From positions 371,969-435,968 of the forward strand of contig JAEMGR010000010.1 of the NCBI GenBank assembly GCA_016458225.1: a stretch of DNA of 64,000 bases. The letters are read 5' to 3'. Shown piece after piece: positions 51,481 to 62,866 of this stretch. Within the stretch, counting starts at the first letter, position 1. Every line of letters starts with the position of its first letter. This DNA is from Myxococcaceae bacterium JPH2. Its GTDB lineage: Bacteria > Myxococcota > Myxococcia > Myxococcales > Myxococcaceae. The notes under the pieces are model-generated. The model ran no database searches and was not told where the DNA came from. It saw nothing but the letters and a program-made list of their open reading frames with translations. The position numbers were made by a program, and so were the translations under genes.

Positions 51481-52660
51481 CAGCGACGAACTCGCCCAGC
51501 CGCGCGAGCCCCTTGCGCAGCACCTCGCGCGAGGTGACGAAGCTCATCCGCACGTAGCCCGGCGCGCCGAACGGATCTCCCGGCACGGCCGCCACGCGGA
51601 AGTCGTCCAAGAGGATCTCCGAGATGCGCATCGAGTCGCCCACCGGCGCGCCCTTGTAGCGACGCTGAGCCAGGCCGCGCACGTCCGCCAGGGCGTAGAA
51701 GGCGCCCTCGGGCATCCGGCAGCGCACGCCATCGAGCGCGTTGAGCCCCTGGACGAACAGGTCTCGCCGGGCCTTGTACTCGGCCACCATGGCGGAGATG
51801 GTGTCCGAAGGCCCCTGGAGCGCGGCCACCGCCGCCTTCTGCGCGATGGACGAGGCGTTGGAGGTGGACTGGTCCTGCACCATCGTCATGGCGGCGATGA
51901 GCGGCTTGGGCCCCGCCACGTAGCCGATGCGCCAGCCCGTCATCGCGTACGACTTGCTCAGGCCGTTGGACACCACCAGCCGCGGAATGAGGTCCGGCGC
52001 CACGTTGCCCAGGTTGAGGAACTGGCCCTCGTACAAGAGCTTCTCGTACATGTCGTCGCTGACGATGAGGCAGTCATGGCCGCGCACGGCGTCCGCGATG
52101 CGCTCCAGCGTGGCGCGCGAGTAGACGGCGCCCGTGGGGTTCGCCGGGCTATTGAGGATGATGGCGCGCGTGCGCGGCGTGAGCGCGCGGCGGATGGCCT
52201 CGGGGTCCGGCGCGAAGCCGTCTTCCTCTCGCGTGGGGATGATGACGGGGCGCCCGCCCGCCAGGTGCACCATGTCCGGGTAGCTCACCCAGTAGGGGGC
52301 GAAGACGATGACCTCGTCGCCCTCGTCCAGCAGCGCCTGGAAGGTGTTGTAGAGGCCCTGCTTGCCGCCCGCGGTCACCAGGATCTGATCCGCCGCGAAC
52401 TTCAGCGCGTTGTCCTTCTCCAGCTTCTGGCGGATGGCCTCGCGCAGCTCGGGGATGCCGGACGTGGCGGTGTACTTGGTGAAGCCGCCCTTCAACGCGT
52501 CGATGGCGGCCTGCTTCACGAAGTCCGGCGTGTCGAAGTCCGGCTCGCCCGCCGCCAGCACGACCACGTCCACGCCTTGGGCCGCCAGGGCCTTGGCACG
52601 GGCATTCAGCGCGAGGGTGGCGGACGGCTTGATGGCCTGGAGCCGGCGAGCGAGTTTCAT
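51470..52660 (-). CDS. aspC: Class I aminotransferase, aspartate aminotransferase type
   Basis: 396 residues. A PLP enzyme that transfers amino groups between aspartate and 2-oxoglutarate, and often other pairs. The N-terminus LAAGEPDFDTPDFV near 35-48 and the PLP-lysine segment NGLSKSYAMTGWRIGY (Lys near 234) belong to the Ib-type family, as do NSPANPTG near 168 and the C-terminal RMSF. It follows coaD by 49 bases on the same strand and is probably the end of the operon. The broad family also includes prephenate aminotransferases, so the exact substrate is not certain. Its stop codon overlaps a repeat array. Confidence 0.92.
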   Translation of the reverse strand: MKLARRLQAIKPSATLALNARAKALAAQGVDVVVLAAGEPDFDTPDFVKQAAIDALKGGFTKYTATSGIPELREAIRQKLEKDNALKFAADQILVTAGGKQGLYNTFQALLDEGDEVIVFAPYWVSYPDMVHLAGGRPVIIPTREEDGFAPDPEAIRRALTPRTRAIILNSPANPTGAVYSRATLERIADAVRGHDCLIVSDDMYEKLLYEGQFLNLGNVAPDLIPRLVVSNGLSKSYAMTGWRIGYVAGPKPLIAAMTMVQDQSTSNASSIAQKAAVAALQGPSDTISAMVAEYKARRDLFVQGLNALDGVRCRMPEGAFYALADVRGLAQRRYKGAPVGDSMRISEILLDDFRVAAVPGDPFGAPGYVRMSFVTSREVLRKGLARLGEFVAALS

Positions 52661-52709
52661 GCCCCGTGCCTAGCGCGGAGCGATGGGCCGGACAAGCGTT
52701 CGTGGTGCG

Positions 52710-53192
52710 TTACGTCTTGCCGGCAAACTTCGCCTTCAGGCGCGCATTCACGTTGTCGGGAACCAGTCCGGACACGTCACCGCCGAAGGACGCCACTTCG
52801 CGCACCAGCTGCGAGGAGATGTAGAAGTAGTCCTCGCCCGTCATCATGAAGACGGTCTCCACGTTGGGCGCCAGCTTGCGGTTCATGTTCGCGAGCTGAA
52901 ACTCGTATTCGAAGTCCGACACCGCCCGCAGCCCGCGAACGATGACGCCCACGTTGCGGCTGCGCACGTAGTCCACGAGCAGCCCGTGGAACGAGTCCAC
53001 TTCCACCCGGCTGTCCTTGACCGCATCGAGGATCAGCTCGCGCCGCTCCTCCTGCGAGAACAGCGGCGTCTTCTTCGGGTTCACCGCGATGGCCACGATG
53101 AGCCGATCGAACATCTTCAGGCTGCGCTGAATGAGGCTCAGGTGCCCGTTGGTGAGCGGATCGAACGAACCAGGATAGATGGCGACCGGCAT
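52710..53192 (-). CDS. coaD: Phosphopantetheine adenylyltransferase
   Basis: 160 residues, normal length. It joins ATP to 4'-phosphopantetheine in coenzyme A synthesis. [19 protein letters not shown] near 5-23 has the (T/H)xGH nucleotidyltransferase motif. Other family segments are [17 protein letters not shown] and [23 protein letters not shown] 53192 is chosen over an upstream in-frame codon because it gives the usual [10 protein letters not shown] start. It follows rsmD by 34 bases; the rsmD-coaD pair is widely conserved. Confidence 0.96.
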   Translation of the reverse strand: MPVAIYPGSFDPLTNGHLSLIQRSLKMFDRLIVAIAVNPKKTPLFSQEERRELILDAVKDSRVEVDSFHGLLVDYVRSRNVGVIVRGLRAVSDFEYEFQLANMNRKLAPNVETVFMMTGEDYFYISSQLVREVASFGGDVSGLVPDNVNARLKAKFAGKT

Positions 53193-53226
53193 GTGGCCCG
53201 GAGTCTCGGACGCCCCCGGAAGTCGG

Positions 53227-53802
53227 TCAAGCAATGGTCGACGGGGACTCGGCCGGCGCCCGGTAGAAGGTCACCAGCGTGTCCCCGAACCGCCGTTGAT
53301 CTTCCTGCGTGAGCCCCGCGTGGGACTCGGGCGCCGCCTCGCGCTTGTCGTGCTCCACCACGACCGTGCCGCCGGGCGCCACCACCTTCGCCACGCTCTC
53401 CAGCACGGACTCCACCACCCGCGCCGCATAGGGCGGGTCCGCGAAGACGATGTCGAAGCGCTCGCCCTGTCGCGCCAACGTCTCCAGCGCCCGATTCACC
53501 GGCTGCGCCAGCAGCGTCGTCTGGGCGGTGAAGCCCAGGTGCTCCGCGTTCTGCCGGCACAGCGCCTGGGCCTCGCGGTCCTGATCCACCATCACCAGGT
53601 GGCCCGCGCCCCGAGAGAGCGCCTCCAGCCCGAGCGCGCCCGTCCCCGCGTACAGGTCCAGCACGCGCTGGCCGTCCAGGAACTGGCCCAGCATGTTGAA
53701 GAGGGTCTCCCGGACCCGGTCCGCCGTGGGGCGGATGTGCTGCGATGTCGCCTTGGGGCCCGCCAACGAGCGTCCCCGGGCCGTGCCCGCCACGATGCGC
53801 AT
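53227..53802 (-). CDS. rsmD: 16S rRNA (guanine966-N2)-methyltransferase
   Basis: 191 residues. It methylates G966 of 16S rRNA with S-adenosylmethionine. [11 protein letters not shown] at the start, [15 protein letters not shown], the SAM site [20 protein letters not shown] near 46-65 and the catalytic FADPPYA near 120 all match RsmD. It lies 14 bases after the upstream unknown gene and before coaD on the same strand, so it sits within a run of four genes ending in the aminotransferase. Confidence 0.95.
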   Translation of the reverse strand: MRIVAGTARGRSLAGPKATSQHIRPTADRVRETLFNMLGQFLDGQRVLDLYAGTGALGLEALSRGAGHLVMVDQDREAQALCRQNAEHLGFTAQTTLLAQPVNRALETLARQGERFDIVFADPPYAARVVESVLESVAKVVAPGGTVVVEHDKREAAPESHAGLTQEDQRRFGDTLVTFYRAPAESPSTIA

Positions 53803-53816
53803 GGCGCCCTTCTAGC

Positions 53817-54848
53817 TCAGTCGCCGCGGTCGTTCGCCAGGAACGTCATGGACAGCCCACCGCTGCGCGTCGCGCCGAGCGCGGCCATCGCCTCGGTCGC
53901 CTCGGCGAAGGACAGCGCCTCCAGCTTCTCGCGGGCCGCGGGCTCCAGGGCGGGCAGTTGCTCCTCCAGCACGCTGAGCAGCTCGCCCGCCGGCAGTCCG
54001 GCCGCGAGGGCCTTCGCCTCCACGCCGTCACGGACCTCCGGAGGCCACGCGCCGAGCGCCAGCCGTTGGAAGGGCCCCACGCAGTCCACCTTGGCCACCC
54101 CGGCCGCGACATACGTCGGCAGAGCCCGAGGAATGCCTGCGGAGACGTCGCCCACCGTCACACGCGAGTCGTGGCTGGCGGCCAGCTCCACCAGGCGCCG
54201 CACCATCGCGACATCCGGCTCGGCGCCCCCCAGCGCGGACTCAGAGAGCCGCACGAAGCGCACCGGGACCTTCCACTGCCGCAGGCCCTCCAGCAGCGTC
54301 TGGCAGCTCTCCAGGGCGTCCGCGCCGGCCGGCGGCGTCAGCTCCAGGGACAGCTCCCGCTCCAACAGCGGGCCCGCCAGCGCGTTCACCGCCTCGATGG
54401 CCACGTAGGAGTCGAGCCGCGACAGGTCCAACGACACGAGCGCGAAGCCCGCATCCACGACGCGGAAGAGGCCCTCTTGGAGGCTCGACAGGGCCGCGGC
54501 GTCGGTCGCCGTCACGCGGATGGGGCCCGCCTGGAGGAAGAGAGGCCGGGCATGCCCTGCCTCGGAGGCGGTCTCGTGCACCGCCGCCACGAAGCGGTCG
54601 GCCGCGCCTCGATCCGCGAGCGGGTGCGGACACGCCAGCCCCAGCACGGAGTCCTCGGCCCGAGCCGCGGCCAGCAGGCCCGGCAACGCGCCCTTGGCCT
54701 GCACCGGGAGGCACGGCAGCGCGACGGGGACGGACGCCAACGCCCGGATCAACTCGCGCGGGTTGAGCAGGGGCACGCGTGAGCCGGAGCCCACCCGTGC
54801 CACCGCGTTTCCCGGACGCAACGACAGCACCTTGTCCAGCACGCTCAT
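53817..54848 (-). CDS. Unknown TIM-barrel-like protein (weak class II aldolase/GatZ resemblance)
   Basis: 343 residues from ATG 54848. Alternating hydrophobic strands and helices suggest a TIM barrel. LLNPRELIRALASVPVALPCLPVQAKGALPGLLAAARAEDSVLGLACPHP recalls the start of tagatose-bisphosphate aldolase subunit GatZ or class II aldolases (residue selection, then L-x-A-A). Later, LDLSRLDSYVAIEAVNALAGPL and VTVGDVSAGIPRALPTYVAAGVAKVDCVGPFQR are compatible with such barrels. I cannot see the zinc-binding His set of true class II aldolases, so activity is doubtful. No good Shine-Dalgarno sequence. Adjacent to rsmD by 14 bases; probably cotranscribed. Confidence 0.5.
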   Translation of the reverse strand: MSVLDKVLSLRPGNAVARVGSGSRVPLLNPRELIRALASVPVALPCLPVQAKGALPGLLAAARAEDSVLGLACPHPLADRGAADRFVAAVHETASEAGHARPLFLQAGPIRVTATDAAALSSLQEGLFRVVDAGFALVSLDLSRLDSYVAIEAVNALAGPLLERELSLELTPPAGADALESCQTLLEGLRQWKVPVRFVRLSESALGGAEPDVAMVRRLVELAASHDSRVTVGDVSAGIPRALPTYVAAGVAKVDCVGPFQRLALGAWPPEVRDGVEAKALAAGLPAGELLSVLEEQLPALEPAAREKLEALSFAEATEAMAALGATRSGGLSMTFLANDRGD

Positions 54849-54984
54849 GAGGCGCCGAGAATCATCCGCCCGCAGCGCATTGTGCAAGGCGAAGCGTCCG
54901 CGAGCGTCACCTCCCCCACTCCATTCCTGGCCGGAAGGGCATCCCCCTCCAGCGCCAGTCGGAGGAGGCCATGAGGCGGATCCG

Positions 54985-56019
54985 TCAGTGGACCTCACCC
55001 AGGTGAGCGTACGTCTCGCTCTCGATCTGGATGGTGGTGTGGTCGATGCCGAAGCGATCGAACAGGTCGTGCTTCACCGCGGAGAGGATCTCATCGTTGT
55101 TGCAGACCATGGGGTCCAGCACGACCAGGTGCGCGGACAGCGCGTACATCCCGCTGGAGATGGTCCACACGTGGAGGTCATGCACCGCCTGCACGCCGTT
55201 GACCTTGAGCATCAACTCGCGAATCTGGGACAGGTCCACGTGCGACGGCACGGCCTCCAGCAGCACGTCCACCGCGTCCTTCACCAGCCGCACCGCGCCC
55301 ACGACGATGACGAGCGAGATGACGACGGAGATGAGCGGATCCACCGCGTACCAGCCGGTGAGCGCCATGATGCCGGCGCCAATCAACACGCCCACCGAGG
55401 ACAGCGTGTCCCCAAGCACGTGAAGGAATGCGCCGCGCACGTTCATCGAGTGCGTCTGATGCAGGAAGCCGAGCGCCGCGAGGTTGGCCACCAGGCCCAC
55501 CGCCGCCACCACGGCCATGGGCCCGAGCGTCACGGGCGTGGGCGTGTTGAAGCGCTCCCAGGCCTCCTTGAGGATGACCACCGTGATGCCCAGGAGCAGC
55601 ACGCCGTTGAGCAGCGCGCTGAGGATCTCCATCCGGTAGTAGCCGTAGGTCTTCTTCACGTCCGCCGGACGGCCCGCGAACCACAGCGCCAGCAGGCTCA
55701 GCACCAGCGCGGACACGTCCGTCAGCATGTGGCCGGCATCGGACATCAGCGCCAGCGAGTGCGTCAGGTAACCACCCACCGCCTCGGCCACCATGATGGT
55801 CGCCGTCAGCACCAGCGCGAACACGAGCCGGCGCCGATCCTTGCGCCGCTCCTCCGCCAGGCCCCCGCGGCGCGGCCCGCCACCATGCCCATGCGCATGG
55901 CTGTGCCCGTGCGAATGGTCATGCCCGTGATGGGAATGCGAGTGGCTGTGCTCGTGCCCGGAGCCCGACGCCTCCGGAGACTTCCCTGCATTGCCGGGAA
56001 TGTGGGGTGGTGTGCTCAA
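54985..56019 (-). CDS. Cation diffusion facilitator (zinc/cadmium exporter)
   Basis: 344 residues. A CDF-family antiporter that exports divalent metals in exchange for protons. A His-rich cytoplasmic N-terminus (about 22-46: HEHSHSHSHHGHDHSHGH) precedes six transmembrane helices. The metal-site motifs are present: HSLALMSDAGHMLTD in helix II and HVLGDTLSS in helix V. The C-terminal cytoplasmic domain (from about 265) includes HDLHVWTISSGMYALSAHL. The only start near the family N-terminus is TTG 56019, with no Shine-Dalgarno sequence; a downstream start would lose the His tract. The gene is divergent from the sigma-54 activator, with about 50 bases between starts. Confidence 0.9.
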   Translation of the reverse strand: MSTPPHIPGNAGKSPEASGSGHEHSHSHSHHGHDHSHGHSHAHGHGGGPRRGGLAEERRKDRRRLVFALVLTATIMVAEAVGGYLTHSLALMSDAGHMLTDVSALVLSLLALWFAGRPADVKKTYGYYRMEILSALLNGVLLLGITVVILKEAWERFNTPTPVTLGPMAVVAAVGLVANLAALGFLHQTHSMNVRGAFLHVLGDTLSSVGVLIGAGIMALTGWYAVDPLISVVISLVIVVGAVRLVKDAVDVLLEAVPSHVDLSQIRELMLKVNGVQAVHDLHVWTISSGMYALSAHLVVLDPMVCNNDEILSAVKHDLFDRFGIDHTTIQIESETYAHLGEVH

Positions 56020-56069
56020 GGGGCAGAGGGGTGCGGACAGCGCGCGGTCGTGGGATACGTGCGGCCCGA

Positions 56070-57616
<1,547 letters not shown>

Positions 57617-57620
<4 letters not shown>

Positions 57621-58555
57621 GCGCCACGCCGCCCTACTTCCATCAGGACTTCCTCCGCGTACCCGATGGCGCGGACCTGTACTTCCAGGTGATGGGCGAG
57701 GGCGAGCCGGGGATGGTGCTCTGCGACGGCCTGGGCTGTGACGGCTTCGCGTGGAAGTACCTGCTGCCGTACCTGGCGCGCAGACACCGCGTGGTCCGCT
57801 GGCACTACCGGGGCCACGGCCGCTCCGGCCTCCCCGCTGACCGTGGCCGCATCGGCATGCTGTACACGTGCGACGACCTCGCCCGGGTGATGGACGCGGC
57901 GGGCCTGGAGCGCGCCGTCGTCTTCGGCCACTCCATGGGGGTCCAGGTGGCGCTGGAGTTCCACCGGCGCCACGCCGACCGCGTGCGGGGACTCGCCCTC
58001 TTGTGCGGCAGCTACGGCAACCCGCTGGATACCTTCCACGACTCCACCCTGCTCAAGCGCGCCTTCCCCACCTTGCGGCGCGTGGTGGAGCGATTCCCTC
58101 GGCGCGCCGCCCAGCTCGTGCGCGGGGTGCTCAGCACCGAGGTGGCCGTGCAGGTCGCCATCCAGCTGGAGATGAACCGCGACCTCATCTCACGCAATGA
58201 CCTGTCGCCCTACTTCGCCCACCTGGCGAACATGGATCCGGTCGTCTTCGTGCGGACGCTGGACTCGCTGGCCGCCCACAGCGCGTGGGACCACCTGCCC
58301 CACGTGGACGTCCCCACCCTGGTCATCGCCGGGGAGCGGGACCGCTTCACCCCCGGGTGGCTGTCCCGGCGGCTGGCCGCCCGGGTGCCGGATGCCGAGC
58401 TGATGCTCGTCCCCGAGGGCACCCACACCACCCCCCTGGAGGCTCCGGGGAGGGTCGAGCAGCGCATCGAGCGCTTCCTCCGCGAGCGCCTGTCCCTCGG
58501 GACGGCCTGTCCGCCCGTCGACGGCCGGGCCACGGGGACTGTACCGGGACGGTAA
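57617..58555 (+). CDS. Alpha/beta-fold hydrolase
   Basis: 312 residues. Core alpha/beta hydrolase with nucleophile elbow [13 protein letters not shown] near 100-112, oxyanion region [14 protein letters not shown] near 36-49, Asp in [10 protein letters not shown] near 241-250 and a likely His in GTHTTPLEA near 267-275. No signal peptide, so it is cytoplasmic. The last 20 residues are Pro/Gly-rich. Its ATG overlaps the stop of the PocR activator gene by four bases. A hydrolase and a sensor-type regulator in one unit suggest that it may act on, or respond to, the same small molecule; this is inference. Confidence 0.82.
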
Positions 58556-58787
58556 CGAGGCCCATCCTTCCGGGAGGTGGGTCCTCGGGCGGGGAACATC
58601 GGGCCTCCCCGTGCCGTTCTCACTGGAATGCCCACCTTCGGCCCGGTCGGTTGCGGGGCAAGCACCCGCGTTCATTGCAGGGGAGTCCCTCGCGGCATAT
58701 AAGCGCCGGCCTTCCGGGTTCCGGTGAGGTTCGGGAGCACCCGTCCTGGGTGGCCCCATCGCACCTCCATCTTCCAGTTCGGTTCGT
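58556..58787. other. Leader region of typA (232 bp)
   Basis: GC-rich, without an open gene or tRNA. An AT-richer spot CATATAAG at about 58697-58704 might belong to a promoter. No clear -35 partner was found. Confidence 0.3.
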
Positions 58788-60632
58788 ATGATTCCTCGCG
58801 AAAACATCCGCAATGTCGCCATCGTCGCCCACGTCGACCATGGCAAGACCACGCTCGTCGACCACCTGCTCCGCCAGGCGGGCACCTTCCGTAGCAACGA
58901 GGTCGTCGCCGAACGGGTGATGGACTCGAACGACCTCGAGCGCGAGAAGGGCATCACCATTCTCGCGAAGAACACCGCGGTCTCCTACAAGGGGATGCAG
59001 ATCAACATCATCGACACCCCGGGCCACGCCGACTTCGGTGGCGAGGTGGAGCGCGGTCTGCGCCTGGTCGATGGCGTCATCCTGCTGGTGGACGCGGCCG
59101 AAGGTCCCCTGCCCCAGACGCGCTTCGTGCTGAGCAAGGCCCTGGCCATGGGCCTCAAGACGGTGCTGGTCATCAACAAGATCGACCGCCAGGACGCTCG
59201 CGCCAAGGACGTGCTCGACCTCGTCTACTCGCTCTACATCGACCTGGGCGCGGACGAGCAGCAGCTCGAGATGCCCGTCCTCTACACCGTCGCGCGCCAG
59301 GGTCAGGCGTCCACGGAGCTCGAGGTCCCCGGCAAGACGCTGGAGCCGCTGTACGACGCCATCATCCGGCACATCCCGCCCCCGCCGATGTCCACCGAGC
59401 CGTCGCTGCAGCTGCTCGTGGCCAACCTGGACTACGACGACTACGTGGGCCGCCTCGCGGTGGGCCGCGTCCAGGCCGGCCGGCTCGCGGCCAACATGCC
59501 CGTCTCCGTCATGCGCGAGGGCGGCAAGGTCGAGCAGGGGAAGATCGTCAAGCTGTACGGCTTCTCCGGCCTGAAGCGCGTGGAGATTCCGGACGCGGGT
59601 CCGGGTGAAATCGTCTCCATCGCCGGCATCGAGGCGGTGTCCATTGGCGACACCATCGCGGACGCCGAGAAGCCGGTGGCCCTGCCCCGCATCACCGTGG
59701 ATGAGCCCACGATGATGATGATCTTCAAGGTCAACGACGGACCCCTGGCCGGCAAGGAAGGCAAGTTCGTCACCTCGCGCAACCTGCGTGAGCGCCTCTA
59801 CCGCGAGGCCTACCGCAACGTGGCCGTGCGCGTGGAGGACACCGCGACGCCGGACGCGTTCAAGGTCGTGGGCCGTGGTGAACTCGCGCTCGCCGTCATC
59901 ATCGAGAACATGCGCCGCGAGGGATATGAGCTCACGGCGTCCAACCCCGAGCCCATCACCAAGACCATCGACGGCGTGCTCCACGAGCCGATGGAGCTGC
60001 TCTTCTGCGACGTGCCGGAGAACAGCGTCGGCTCCGTGACGGAGCGCCTGGGGCCCCGCAAGGGCCGCATGACGGACATGGCGCAGCTGGGCTCGGGCCG
60101 CACCCGCCTCCAGTTCCGCATCCCCGCGCGCGGCCTCATCGGGTTCCGCTCGGAGTTCCTCACCATCACCCGAGGTGAGGGCATCATGAGCAGCCAGTTC
60201 GACGGCTTCGAGCCGTGGTTCGGCCACATCCCCAAGCGCGCCAACGGCGCCATCGTCTCGGACCGCCTGGGCGACACCGTGCCCTACGCGCTGTTCAGCA
60301 TCCAGGAGCGCGGCCAGCTCTTCGTCGCCGAAGGCACCACGGTCTACGAGGGCATGATCATCGGCGAGCACTCGCACCCGTCCGAGCTGAACGTCAACGC
60401 GTGCCGCGAGAAGAAGCTCACCAACATCCGCGCCGCTGGCCGCGACGAGAACGTCATCCTCGTCCCGCCCCGCGAGATGGGCCTGGAGAAGGCCCTGGAG
60501 TGGATCGCCGACGACGAGCTCGTCGAGGTGACGCCCAAGTCCGTGCGCATGCGCAAGAAGGCACTCGCCAATGGTGAGCGCTACCGCGCCGAGCGCGACC
60601 GCAAGCGCGAGGAGCGCAACGAGAACGGGTAG
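58788..60632 (+). CDS. typA: Ribosome-associated GTPase TypA/BipA
   Basis: 614 residues, normal length. It binds the 70S ribosome and affects growth at low temperature and 50S assembly. Domain I has G1 AHVDHGKTT near 14-22, switch [18 protein letters not shown]3 DTPGHADF, and NKID near 129-132. The following domains II and III, V and the C-terminal TypA-specific domain continue to the end without interruption. ATG 58788 has no strong Shine-Dalgarno sequence. A 232-bp leader precedes it, and a clear terminator at 60659-60686 follows. Confidence 0.96.
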   Translation: MIPRENIRNVAIVAHVDHGKTTLVDHLLRQAGTFRSNEVVAERVMDSNDLEREKGITILAKNTAVSYKGMQINIIDTPGHADFGGEVERGLRLVDGVILLVDAAEGPLPQTRFVLSKALAMGLKTVLVINKIDRQDARAKDVLDLVYSLYIDLGADEQQLEMPVLYTVARQGQASTELEVPGKTLEPLYDAIIRHIPPPPMSTEPSLQLLVANLDYDDYVGRLAVGRVQAGRLAANMPVSVMREGGKVEQGKIVKLYGFSGLKRVEIPDAGPGEIVSIAGIEAVSIGDTIADAEKPVALPRITVDEPTMMMIFKVNDGPLAGKEGKFVTSRNLRERLYREAYRNVAVRVEDTATPDAFKVVGRGELALAVIIENMRREGYELTASNPEPITKTIDGVLHEPMELLFCDVPENSVGSVTERLGPRKGRMTDMAQLGSGRTRLQFRIPARGLIGFRSEFLTITRGEGIMSSQFDGFEPWFGHIPKRANGAIVSDRLGDTVPYALFSIQERGQLFVAEGTTVYEGMIIGEHSHPSELNVNACREKKLTNIRAAGRDENVILVPPREMGLEKALEWIADDELVEVTPKSVRMRKKALANGERYRAERDRKREERNENG

Positions 60633-60658
60633 TCACCCGCCTTCGTTGTGACCTCCCG

Positions 60659-60686
60659 GGGCCGCTCCTTTCACAGGGGGCGGCCC
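60659..60686 (+). terminator. Rho-independent terminator after typA
   Basis: GGGCCGCTCC at 60659-60668 pairs with GGGGCGGCCC at 60677-60686 (one G-T wobble) around an eight-base loop, followed by TTCGTGTTT. It lies 27 bases after the typA stop and just before the stop of the convergent AraC-type gene, so it probably serves both. Confidence 0.8.
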
Positions 60687-60697
60687 TTCGTGTTTCC

Positions 60698-61708
60698 TCA
60701 GGCGTGCGAGGCGTCCTGCCGCCGCCGGAAGCTCACCGGGGTCTCCCCGGTCCATCGCTTGAAGGCGCGGTGGAAGGCGCTCGGCTCGCTGAAGCCCAGC
60801 AGGAAGGCCACCTCGCCCACGGACAGGCGCGCCTCGCCCAGGTAGCGGCGCGCCAGTGCCTCGCGGACCTCTTCCACGAGCTGCTGGAATTGGGTGCCCT
60901 CGTCCTGGAGCCTCCGGCGCAGCGTGCGCTCCGAGAGGGCCAGGCGCGTCGCCACGCTGCCCAGGCTCGGCAGGCCGCCCCGGAAGTCCTCCACCAGCAG
61001 GCGCCGCACGTGCGCCCCCGTCGACTCGGGACGAGGAGCCTTCGCGAGCAGGGCCTCGGCCTGGCGCTCGAAGAAGGCCAGGAAGTATGGATCCGCCTGC
61101 GCGAGCTTCCACCGCGCCACCTCGGGGCGAACCAGCAGCGCGTTGCGCTCTCGACCGAAGCGCACCGGTGCGCCGAACGCGGCCGCGTGTGCCGTCGTGT
61201 CCGCGGGCCCGGCGTGCGTGAGGTGGACCTCCACGGGCCACCACGGCTGCCCCGCGATGAGCTGGCCCGTGTGCAGGCACTCCATGAGCAGGTGCTCCAC
61301 CGCCACCGAGTCTCCGCCCTGCGGCGCCGTGTGCCACGCGAGCTCCAACGCCACGAGGTCGTCCACCTGCCCTCGCTCCCACGTCCACGCGCTCGTGCAC
61401 AGGCGACAGAAGCGACCCAGGCGCGCGAAGGCCTCGTCCAGGTCCGGGCTCACCGCGCACGCGAAGCCCAGCACGCCAAAGTGCTCGCGACCGCCCATGC
61501 GGGCAACGTCCAGATGGAACAGCGGCCGAGGTGCCCGGCGCGCCACCTCCTCCCACAGCTCCAGGTAGCGCTCCACCGCCACGTGCACCGAGTCCGGCGA
61601 CTCCACGGGGGCACCGTCAAGCAGCGCGAGCTCAGCGGGAGCCATCCCCACGGCACGCGAGGCCTCCAACACAGGGCGCAGGACGCGGAGAGAGACGAGG
61701 TGACTCAC
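60698..61708 (-). CDS. AraC-family transcriptional regulator
   Basis: 336 residues from GTG 61708. The N-terminal domain (about 15-210) fits the Arabinose_bd type with an aromatic, cavity-forming fold. The C-terminal double helix-turn-helix (about 235-330) has LPSLGSVATRLALSERTLRRRLQDEGTQF and LSVGEVAFLLGFSEPSAFHRAFKRWTGETPVSFR, the classic AraC/XylS signature. It is divergent from an SDR-like oxidoreductase across 165 bases, and such neighbours are often targets. Codon use is like the neighbours, and the frame runs far upstream only by chance in GC-rich DNA. Confidence 0.92.
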   Translation of the reverse strand: MSHLVSLRVLRPVLEASRAVGMAPAELALLDGAPVESPDSVHVAVERYLELWEEVARRAPRPLFHLDVARMGGREHFGVLGFACAVSPDLDEAFARLGRFCRLCTSAWTWERGQVDDLVALELAWHTAPQGGDSVAVEHLLMECLHTGQLIAGQPWWPVEVHLTHAGPADTTAHAAAFGAPVRFGRERNALLVRPEVARWKLAQADPYFLAFFERQAEALLAKAPRPESTGAHVRRLLVEDFRGGLPSLGSVATRLALSERTLRRRLQDEGTQFQQLVEEVREALARRYLGEARLSVGEVAFLLGFSEPSAFHRAFKRWTGETPVSFRRRQDASHA

Positions 61709-61873
61709 GTCCCCGGTTATATCGCCCCGCGCCACCCTCGCGCGCGCAGGGAGCCCCTCGCCACGAGGGCCGTGGCCGCACGGGTCAATCCTTTGTCCGG
61801 AGCCATCACTGCCCCGAAGCCGCTCGCTTCGTAGGTTTCGGGCAGCGGACTTCCTCGCTCCTGGAGCCTCCCC

Positions 61874-62854
61874 ATGCCTGCCTCTGCCTTCACGCGTCCC
61901 ATCCTCGTCCTCGGAGCCACGGGAGGCTTTGGCCTCGCCGTGACGCGAGCCCTCATCGCCGCGGGAGCAAGGGTGCGAGCGCTCGTGCGCGACGAAGCGC
62001 GGGCCCGTCGAGCGCTGGGCGAGGACGCCCCCCGCGTGGAGCTGCGAGTCGGTGACGCGCTCCAGGCCGCGGATGTGTCGCGCGCCGCGGAGGGATGCAG
62101 CCACCTCGTCCATGCCATCAACGTGCCCTACCCCGAATGGGACACGGTCATGGAGCGCGTCACCACGAACGTCATCGCCGCCGCGCGAGCCCAGCGCGCG
62201 ACCATCGTCTTCGCGGGCAACGTGTACAACCTGGCCCCGCGCTACGACGTCCCACTCTCGGAGGCCCATCCCGAGGGCCCCATCACGCACAAGGGACAGC
62301 TGCGGATGCGCATGGAGCACGCACTGCGAGACGCCACGCAAACGGGCGACGTGCGCGTCCTCGTCGTCCGAGCCAATGACTACTTCGGCCCCACCGTGCG
62401 CAACGGCGGCGTGGATCCGATGTTCCTGAACGCGCTCGCGCGTAAGCCCTTGCTCACGCTCACGGACCCCTCTCGAGCGCACGAGATGGCCTATGTGCCC
62501 GATGTGGCCCGAGCCACCGTCGCGCTGATGGGCCTGACGGATGGCCCCGCGTTCGACGTCGTGCACGTGCGTGGCTTCGTCACGCCCACGTCCCGCGATT
62601 TCCTGGAAGCGGTTGCGCGTGTGGCCGGAGTCCCCGCGCGCGTGCGCCGGCTGCCGTGGTGGCTGATCCGATTGGGCGGGCTCTTCAACGGCATGGCTCG
62701 CGAGGTGGTGGAGATGCGCTACCTCTTCGAGAACACCCTGCTGCTCGATGACGCGACCTTGAAGCGGCGCGTCCCGGACTTCACGTACACGCCCCTGGAG
62801 CAGGCCCTCCGAGACACGCTGGAGAGCTACCGTCACCACGCCTCGCGCGCGTGA
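61874..62854 (+). CDS. NAD(P)-dependent oxidoreductase/epimerase, extended-SDR-like
   Basis: 326 residues. A Rossmann fold with GATGGFG near 14-20. The N-terminus ILVLGATGGFGLAVTRALIAAGARVRALVRD matches NmrA/epimerase family proteins, and later NVYNLAP and the segment HKGQLRMRME (a Y-x3-K-like region, here with H-K) follow. The classic YxxxK is altered, so catalysis or only NAD(P) binding is uncertain. ATG 61874 has GGAG upstream. It is divergent from the AraC-type gene and is a likely target. The substrate is unknown. Confidence 0.85.
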   Translation: MPASAFTRPILVLGATGGFGLAVTRALIAAGARVRALVRDEARARRALGEDAPRVELRVGDALQAADVSRAAEGCSHLVHAINVPYPEWDTVMERVTTNVIAAARAQRATIVFAGNVYNLAPRYDVPLSEAHPEGPITHKGQLRMRMEHALRDATQTGDVRVLVVRANDYFGPTVRNGGVDPMFLNALARKPLLTLTDPSRAHEMAYVPDVARATVALMGLTDGPAFDVVHVRGFVTPTSRDFLEAVARVAGVPARVRRLPWWLIRLGGLFNGMAREVVEMRYLFENTLLLDDATLKRRVPDFTYTPLEQALRDTLESYRHHASRA

Positions 62855-62866
62855 GCAGCGCGGACC

